Origin: Xylophilus sp. GOD-11R
Lineage (GTDB): Bacteria > Pseudomonadota > Gammaproteobacteria > Burkholderiales > Burkholderiaceae_C
Length of the DNA stretch: 64,000 nucleotides
Reading direction: 5' to 3'
Assembly: GCF_033546935.1 (NCBI RefSeq)
Contig: NZ_CP137854.1
Coordinates: 2,170,001 to 2,234,000, forward strand
In this document: positions 58,638-64,000 of the stretch, piece after piece
Layout of the letters: each line of letters starts with the position of its first letter
How positions within the stretch are numbered: position 1 is the first letter of the stretch
Translations under genes and position numbers: made by a program
Notes under the pieces: generated by a model
Told to the model about the DNA's origin: nothing
The model's database searches: none
Seen by the model: only the letters and a program-made list of their open reading frames with translations

Positions 58638-58809
58638 GGCGTGCAATCCGTCGGATGTCGGTACAGGTCGCCATTGCGCAGGCTGCAGCAGGCGGGCCTT
58701 GTCGGATGGCAGCCAGTCATCCCGTGCGTGAGCCGGCCGCAGCAAAAGTCGTCGCGGCGCCGCGGGCGCTGGTGATAATCCACCCCACTGTTCTTATTAG
58801 GGAGTTCCC

Positions 58810-59634
58810 TTGGATATCGTCCTGCTAGCCAAAGCCGCCATCATGGGCATCGTCGAAGGTCTCACGGAGTTCCTGCCGATCTCCTCGACCGGTCACCTCA
58901 TCCTCGCCGGCTCGCTGCTCGGCTTCGACGACGACCGCGCCAAGGTTTTCGAGATCGCCATCCAGACCGGGGCGATCCTGGCGGTGATCATGGTGTACTG
59001 GCAAAAGCTGCGGACCACCTTCACCTCGCTGCCGACCAGTGCCAACTCGCGCAAGCTGGTGATCAACGTGCTGATCGGCTTTCTGCCCGCCGTCGTGCTG
59101 GGCCTGCTGCTGGGCAAGGCGATCAAGGAGCATCTGTTCACCCCGGTGGTGGTGGCCAGCACCTTCATCGTCGGCGGCTTCGTCATCCTGTGGGCCGAGC
59201 GTCGGCAGCAGACGGCGGTACGGGTGGCGTCGGTCGACGACATGACGCCGATGGACGCGCTCAAGGTCGGCCTGGTGCAGTGTCTGGCGATGGTGCCGGG
59301 CACCAGCCGCAGCGGCGCGACCATCATCGGCGGCATGCTGCTCGGGCTGTCGCGGCAGGCGGCGACCGACTTTTCGTTCTTCCTGGCCATCCCGACGCTG
59401 ATCGGCGCCGGCGCCTACAGCCTCTACAAGGAGCGCGCGCTGCTGTCGGCCGCCGATGCGCCGATGTTCGCCGTCGGCCTGCTGTTTTCGTTCATCAGCG
59501 CCTGGATCTGCGTGCGCTGGCTGCTGCGCTACATCGCCACGCACAGCTTCACGCCGTTCGCCTGGTACCGCATCGCCTTCGGCATCGTGGTGCTGGCTAC
59601 CGCCTGGAGCGGCGTGGTGGCCTGGCACGGATGA
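58810..59634 (+). CDS. uppP: Undecaprenyl-diphosphatase
   Basis: 274-residue inner-membrane enzyme that recycles undecaprenyl diphosphate to the monophosphate carrier for peptidoglycan and other surface polymers. Both catalytic regions are intact: [19 protein letters not shown] (17-35) and [22 protein letters not shown]. About eight membrane helices. It starts with TTG at 58810, supported by AGGGAG at a good distance. Loss of this activity causes bacitracin sensitivity. It is probably monocistronic. Confidence 0.96.
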   Translation: MDIVLLAKAAIMGIVEGLTEFLPISSTGHLILAGSLLGFDDDRAKVFEIAIQTGAILAVIMVYWQKLRTTFTSLPTSANSRKLVINVLIGFLPAVVLGLLLGKAIKEHLFTPVVVASTFIVGGFVILWAERRQQTAVRVASVDDMTPMDALKVGLVQCLAMVPGTSRSGATIIGGMLLGLSRQAATDFSFFLAIPTLIGAGAYSLYKERALLSAADAPMFAVGLLFSFISAWICVRWLLRYIATHSFTPFAWYRIAFGIVVLATAWSGVVAWHG

Positions 59635-59694
59635 CCGGGTGCCCCAGGTAAATCGATACAGCCCCGGCGGCGGGTTGACGGAAATAATGCGGCG

Positions 59695-60408
59695 ATGAAC
59701 CCGATCCGAACCGCTCGCCGCCTATGGCCCGCCCTGCTGCTCGGCGCCGCCGCCTTTCTGGGTGGTTGCGCGAGCACCGTCTCCACCCAGGTCACCAACT
59801 TCAACGCCTGGCCGGCGGACGCGGCGGGCGGCACCTTCGCCTTTGCGCCCCAGGCCAAGGGCAATGCCAAGGAACTGGAGCAGTCGACCTACGAGCAGTA
59901 CGTGCGCGAAGAGTTGGAGCGGCTTGGGCTCAAGTCGGCCGCCACTGGGCAAGTGGCGCGCTTCATGGTCGAGGTGGATGCCTCGGGTTCGCAGCGTACG
60001 GTGCGATCCCTGCAGCCGATGTACCAGAACTACCGCACCTTCATTCCGGCGCGGTCCGGCCCCAACGGCACGGTGATTCCGGGCTATTGGTCGGCCGACA
60101 TGATCGGTGGGCAGTACCTGGGGGACCGTGAAGTGGCGCGCACGCTGCAGGTGAGCAAGCTGCGGGTGCAGATGCGGGACCGCAAGCCCAATGCGGCCGC
60201 ACCGGTGAGCGTGTTCGAGTCGACGGCGGTGTACGAGGGCGGCATGGAGAACCTGCCGGACCTGGTGCCCTATCTGGCGCGCGCCGCCTTCGACAGCTTT
60301 CCCGGCCGCAACGGCCAGACGCGGGAGATCCGCTTCGACATGCAGGGAGGCGCCAACGCGGCGCCGACCTCGGTGACGCCGATCACGCCGAGCAACGCGA
60401 TTCGCTGA
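59695..60408 (+). CDS. Lipoprotein, DUF4136-like
   Basis: 237 residues. The lipoprotein signal peptide ends in LLGAAAFLGGC, with the lipid-bearing Cys at residue 25 followed by Ala-Ser, which favours transfer to the outer membrane. The mature part resembles DUF4136 lipoproteins (VSTQVTNFNAWPADAAGGTFAF, EQYVREELERLGLKSA, and a closing YLARAAFDSFPGRNGQTREI). Function unknown. It lies downstream of uppP with a 60-base gap and could be co-transcribed. The tail is Thr/Pro-rich. Confidence 0.85.
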   Translation: MNPIRTARRLWPALLLGAAAFLGGCASTVSTQVTNFNAWPADAAGGTFAFAPQAKGNAKELEQSTYEQYVREELERLGLKSAATGQVARFMVEVDASGSQRTVRSLQPMYQNYRTFIPARSGPNGTVIPGYWSADMIGGQYLGDREVARTLQVSKLRVQMRDRKPNAAAPVSVFESTAVYEGGMENLPDLVPYLARAAFDSFPGRNGQTREIRFDMQGGANAAPTSVTPITPSNAIR

Positions 60409-60416
60409 AACCGTCG

Positions 60417-60441
60417 CGCCGCCCTGTTGCAAGGGGCGGCG
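60417..60441. terminator. Hairpin between convergent genes
   Basis: 8-bp stem CGCCGCCC / GGGCGGCG with a 9-base loop, nine bases after the lipoprotein stop and eleven before the end of the convergent gene. There is no T run. Confidence 0.5.
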
Positions 60442-60451
60442 GCGAACGGAC

Positions 60452-61279
60452 TCAGATCAGTTTTTCGTTCGGGTTGCTCAGCTTCTTGAGCGGCTTGGCG
60501 CGGCTGTCGCTCACGTTGAGTGGGTAGTCGGTCTGCGCATCGTCCCAGACCGGGTCGTCCAGGCTGTCGAAGACTTCGCGCAGCTTTTGCCCCCAGCTGT
60601 TGTGGAGCATGCGGAAATAGGGGTTGTCGGTGTCGATGGCGATGACCTTGTCGGTCTTGAGCGCGTTGGCCTCGTACACCACCAGATCGAGCGGCAGGCC
60701 GACCGACAGGTTGGACTTGAGCGTGGAATCCATGGACACCAGCGCGCATTTGGCGGCTTCGTCCAGTGGAATGTCTGGCGTGATGACCCGGTCGAGCACC
60801 GGCTTGCCGTACTTGGATTCGCCGACCTGGAAATACTGCGTTTCGGGCGTGGCTTCGATGAAGTTGCCTGCCGAATACACCTGGAAGAGGCGCATCGCCT
60901 CGCCGCGGATCTGGCCGCCGAAGATCAGCGACACATTGAATTCGACACCCGCCTGCTGCAGTGCCTCGGCGTCGCGGTGGTAGACGTGGCGCACCGCCTG
61001 GCCCAGCACGCGGGCGGCGTCGAACATGCTCTTGGCGTTCCAGATGGTGATCGGTTCGGCGTCTTCGAACTCACGCAGCTGCTCGGTCTGCAGGATCTCG
61101 CGGACCGATTGCGAGATGGACAGATTGCCGGCGGACAGCAGCGTCATGAAGCGGTCGCCCGGCTTCTCGTACACGATCATCTTGCGGAAGGTGCTGATCT
61201 GGTCGAGGCCGGCGTTGGTCCGCGAATCCGACAGGAAGACGAGGCCGGCGTTGAGCTTGATGGCGACGCAGTAGGTCAT
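60452..61279 (-). CDS. Anbu-type proteasome-like peptidase
   Basis: 275 residues. It begins MTYCVAIKLNAGLVFLSDSR, with T2 exposed as the N-terminal nucleophile once Met is removed. DSRTNAGLD and the SLIFGGQ...GNFIEATPETQYFQVGESKYGK region match the ancestral beta-subunit (Anbu/BPH) family related to HslV and the proteasome. Anbu proteins assemble into open helical rings; their substrates are unknown. The usual neighbours (alpha-E, transglutaminase-like and ATP-grasp genes) are not in the window, so it is a stand-alone copy. It lies downstream of mutS on the same strand. Confidence 0.9.
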   Translation of the reverse strand: MTYCVAIKLNAGLVFLSDSRTNAGLDQISTFRKMIVYEKPGDRFMTLLSAGNLSISQSVREILQTEQLREFEDAEPITIWNAKSMFDAARVLGQAVRHVYHRDAEALQQAGVEFNVSLIFGGQIRGEAMRLFQVYSAGNFIEATPETQYFQVGESKYGKPVLDRVITPDIPLDEAAKCALVSMDSTLKSNLSVGLPLDLVVYEANALKTDKVIAIDTDNPYFRMLHNSWGQKLREVFDSLDDPVWDDAQTDYPLNVSDSRAKPLKKLSNPNEKLI

Positions 61280-61334
61280 GGGCGATGGATCTCTGGGCGG
61301 GAAGGGCGGTCGGCAGGCGATGGGCTCGCCCGGT

Positions 61335-64000
61335 TCATCGGATGTCGCGCAAGGCCAGCTTTTTCAAGGCGTAAAGCGTATCGAGCGCCTCGCGCGGCGT
61401 GAGCGCGTCGGGGTCGATCTCGTGGAGCCGGGATTCTAAGGCGCTGGGGCCTTCGGTCTCGGTAACCAGGGGTGTGGCGAACAGGTCGGCTTGCGCCTGC
61501 TGGGCGCTGGCGTTTTCCTCGAGCATGGTGAGCGCACCGCGTGCATGCGCCAGCACGGCCGCCGGCATGCCGGCCAGGCGCGCGACCTGGATGCCGTAGC
61601 TGCGGCTGGCTGGTCCGGGCTGGATCTCGTGCAGGAACACGATGCCACCCGCGCCGCGCGGCGAGCCCGGCGTTTCGGCCGCGCTCACATGCACGTTGAC
61701 CGCGGCATGGTGCTTGGCCGGGAATTCGGTCAGTTCGAAATAGTGGGTGGCGAACAGCGTGAACGACTGCGCCTTGTCGTGCAGATAGGAAGCGATGCCC
61801 GCGGCCAGCGCCAGGCCGTCGAAGGTGCTGGTGCCACGGCCGATCTCGTCCATCAGCACCAGGCTGTGTGGCGTGGCCGCATGCAGGATCTGCGCGCCCT
61901 CGGTCATCTCGAGCATGAAGGTCGACTGCGCGTTGGCCAGGTCGTCGGCCGCGCCGATGCGGGTGTGGATCGCGTCGATCGGCCCGATGCGGCAGTGTGT
62001 CGCCGGCACATAGCTGCCGATGGAGGCCAGCAACACGATCAGCGCCACCTGGCGCATGTAAGTGGACTTGCCGCCCATGTTCGGCCCGGTGATCACCTGC
62101 ATGCGCTGCTTGCCGCCGAGCCGGGTGTCGTTGGCGATGAAGCTCGCCGCACCCCGGGTGCTGCCGCCGAAGCCCTCGGCCAGGCGGGCTTCGACCACCG
62201 GATGCCGGCCGGCCTCGATCTCGATGCAGGGTTCGCGCGCGAATTCCGGCGGGCACCAGCCCAGAGTGAGCGAGCGTTCGGCCAGGGCGCACAGCACGTC
62301 GACCGCCGCCAGCGCGCGGCCGGCGCGGCCGAGGGCCGGCACGTGCGGCTGCAGGGCATCCAGCAGGGTTTCGTAGAGCAATTTTTCGCGGGCGAGGGCG
62401 CGTTCCTGGGCCGACAGCGCCTTGTCCTCGAACGTCTTGAGCTCGGGCGTGATGAAGCGTTCGGCGTTCTTCAGCGTCTGCCGGCGGCGGTAGTCGTCCG
62501 GCACCCGGTCGAGCTGACCTTGCGTCACTTCGATATAGAAACCGTGCACCCGATTGAACTGCACCCGCAGGTTGGCGATGCCGGTACGGGCGCGTTCGCG
62601 GGTTTCGAGCTCCAGCAAAAAGCCGTCGCAGTTGGTCTGGATGGCGCGGAGTTCGTCGAGGTCGGTATCGAAGCCGTCGGCGATCACGCCGCCATCTCGC
62701 ACCAGGGCGGCCGGTTCGGGATGCAGCGCTCGCTGCAGCAGTTCGGCGATCTCCGGCGGCGGTTGCAAATCGTGCGCGGCGTCGGCGAGCAGCCGAGCCT
62801 CGTCGGGCAGCGAGCCGGCGATGCGCGCGGTCTTCTGCAACGACTGCGCCAAGGCCACCAGTTCGCGCGGCCGCACCTGGCGCAGCGCCGTGCGGGCGGT
62901 GATGCGTTCGACGTCGGCCATGCCCTTGAGCTGCTCGCGGAGCCGGCCAAAGGGGCCGGCGCCGTGTTCGCCGCGCAGGGCGCCGATCGCCTGCAGCCGG
63001 CGCGTGGCCTGGGTGCGGTCGCGGCGCGGCTCCAGCAGCCAGGTGCGCAGCGCGCGGCTGCCCATGCCGGTCATGCAGGTGTCGAGCAGCGAAAACAGCG
63101 TGGGCGCGTCTTCGCCGCGCAGGGTCTTGGTGAGTTCGAGGTTGCGCCGGGTGATGCCGGGCAGGTCGATGAGTTCGTCGTCGCGGTGCACCCGCAGCCC
63201 GCCGATATGGCTGAGTGCGCGCCCTTGCGTGTGCTCGGCGAAGGCCAGCAGCGCGGCGGCGGCGGCGTGCGCCTGCGGCAGGTCGTCAGCGCCCCAGGCG
63301 CCCAGGCCGCGTGTGCCCAGCTGCTCCTGCAGGCGGGCATAGCCGAGGGCGGTGTCGAACTGCCATTCCGGCCGGCCGGTAACGGCGAAGGGCAGGGCAC
63401 GCCGACTGGCGCTGAGGCGCTTGCCCACGGCGCTCGCCTCGTCGGCACCGTGCAGCACTTCGCTCGGCGAGATGCGGGCGATCCAGCCGTCGAGTGCGTC
63501 GCCGTCGCATTCGGCGAGCTGGACTTCGCCCTGGGTCACCGCCATCCAGGCCAGGCCCACGCGGTCGCGTGGGCCGGGGTGGATCGCCAGCAACACCGAC
63601 TCGGCCTTGTCCTGCAGCAGCTCGGTGTCGGTCAGCGTGCCGGGCGTGACCACACGCACCACCTTGCGCTCGACCGGGCCTTTATTGGCGCCGACCTCGC
63701 CGACCTGCTCGCAGATGGCGACCGACTCGCCCAGGCGGATGAGCTTGGCGAGATAGGTGTCGACCGCGTGATAGGGCACACCCGCCATGCTGATCGGGTA
63801 GCCGGCAGACTGGCCGCGCCGGCTGAGGGTGAGATCGATGAGTCGCGCGGCCTTCTCGGCGTCTTCCCAGAACATCTCGTAGAAGTCGCCCATTCGGTAG
63901 AAGAGCAGGGTGTCGGGGAAGTCGGCCTTGAGGCGCAGGTACTGCGCCATCATGGGCGTATGCGTTGAATAATCGCCGATCGCAAGTGCTTGCCGGATGA
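61335..64000 (-). CDS. mutS: DNA mismatch repair protein MutS (5' end beyond window)
   Basis: At least 887 residues, covering nearly the whole family length. The mismatch-binding [11 protein letters not shown] (phenylalanine wedge and Glu), the Walker [14 protein letters not shown], the Walker B/D-loop [17 protein letters not shown] and the C-terminal helix [15 protein letters not shown] are all present. An ATG at 63953 opens the frame, but the frame continues upstream as [13 protein letters not shown], which is the conserved MutS N-terminus, and no ribosome-binding site precedes that ATG. The true start is therefore most likely past base 64000. MutS recognises mismatches and recruits MutL. 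Confidence 0.95.
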   Translation of the reverse strand, partial: IRQALAIGDYSTHTPMMAQYLRLKADFPDTLLFYRMGDFYEMFWEDAEKAARLIDLTLSRRGQSAGYPISMAGVPYHAVDTYLAKLIRLGESVAICEQVGEVGANKGPVERKVVRVVTPGTLTDTELLQDKAESVLLAIHPGPRDRVGLAWMAVTQGEVQLAECDGDALDGWIARISPSEVLHGADEASAVGKRLSASRRALPFAVTGRPEWQFDTALGYARLQEQLGTRGLGAWGADDLPQAHAAAAALLAFAEHTQGRALSHIGGLRVHRDDELIDLPGITRRNLELTKTLRGEDAPTLFSLLDTCMTGMGSRALRTWLLEPRRDRTQATRRLQAIGALRGEHGAGPFGRLREQLKGMADVERITARTALRQVRPRELVALAQSLQKTARIAGSLPDEARLLADAAHDLQPPPEIAELLQRALHPEPAALVRDGGVIADGFDTDLDELRAIQTNCDGFLLELETRERARTGIANLRVQFNRVHGFYIEVTQGQLDRVPDDYRRRQTLKNAERFITPELKTFEDKALSAQERALAREKLLYETLLDALQPHVPALGRAGRALAAVDVLCALAERSLTLGWCPPEFAREPCIEIEAGRHPVVEARLAEGFGGSTRGAASFIANDTRLGGKQRMQVITGPNMGGKSTYMRQVALIVLLASIGSYVPATHCRIGPIDAIHTRIGAADDLANAQSTFMLEMTEGAQILHAATPHSLVLMDEIGRGTSTFDGLALAAGIASYLHDKAQSFTLFATHYFELTEFPAKHHAAVNVHVSAAETPGSPRGAGGIVFLHEIQPGPASRSYGIQVARLAGMPAAVLAHARGALTMLEENASAQQAQADLFATPLVTETEGPSALESRLHEIDPDALTPREALDTLYALKKLALRDIR

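Noticed and set aside
61491..63968. 825-codon open frame antisense to mutS
   Set aside because: Mirror frame of a well-conserved gene; composition is typical of antisense high-GC frames.

Overview
The window is about 64 kb of high-GC DNA with Betaproteobacterial character. A Bug/TctC-type solute-binding protein, ECF41, HipBA and PACE genes, Burkholderiales-like gene neighbourhoods and ribosome-binding sites, and a near-complete MutS all fit a member of the Burkholderiales. Comamonadaceae is my best guess, inferred from gene content only. I see no rRNA, tRNA, CRISPR array or insertion sequence. Apart from a few short AT-richer spacers, the window reads as ordinary chromosome.

Left part (1-17.5 kb). 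A D-amino-acid dehydrogenase/alanine racemase pair (dadA, alr) is followed on the other strand by a three-gene membrane FAD-dehydrogenase complex: triheme cytochrome c, Tat-exported small subunit and GMC flavoprotein. Next comes a 7.8-kb signalling module of a FixJ-type regulator, a single-receiver protein, a 1693-residue fused (pseudo)kinase-AAA-GAF-histidine kinase, and a receiver-PAS-histidine kinase. A chloroperoxidase-like hydrolase and a LuxR-type regulator close this part.

Centre left (17.5-24 kb). An unusual 0.8-kb intergenic region has a perfect 17-bp hairpin, opposite base skews on its two sides and an orphan terminator. It leads into a tightly coupled five-gene operon: fatty acyl-AMP ligase, cytochrome P450, acyl carrier protein, MBOAT acyltransferase and a DltD/AlgX-like SGNH protein. 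The layout mirrors DltA-DltC-DltB-DltD with an oxidative tailoring step added. It is the best candidate here for an undescribed system: a cell-surface acylation pathway using an oxidised fatty acid.

Centre (24-40 kb). This holds two hybrid histidine kinases, a Bug-type binding protein, a CSS/EAL c-di-GMP phosphodiesterase, a lipase-like hydrolase, a HipBA toxin-antitoxin locus with three operators exactly 50 bp apart, and several regulators with small enzymes (SRPBCC, AraC, pirin/LysR).

Right part (40-64 kb). A divergent phosphonate catabolism locus has GntR, a PhnZ-like HD protein and an EamA transporter on one side. On the other are a 2-aminoethylphosphonate-type ABC importer, a HAD phosphatase, an FAD amine oxidase and phosphonatase PhnX. 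No PhnW transaminase is present, so the flavoenzyme probably makes the phosphonoacetaldehyde. Beyond it lie a Nudix/HxlR/QorB-like set, an ECF41 sigma factor with its carboxymuconolactone-decarboxylase-like target and a matching promoter, a BhcD/BhcB-like (EutC/EutB-like) pair, a PACE efflux protein, a YdeP-type molybdoenzyme, uppP, a lipoprotein, an Anbu-type proteasome homologue, and mutS running off the right edge.
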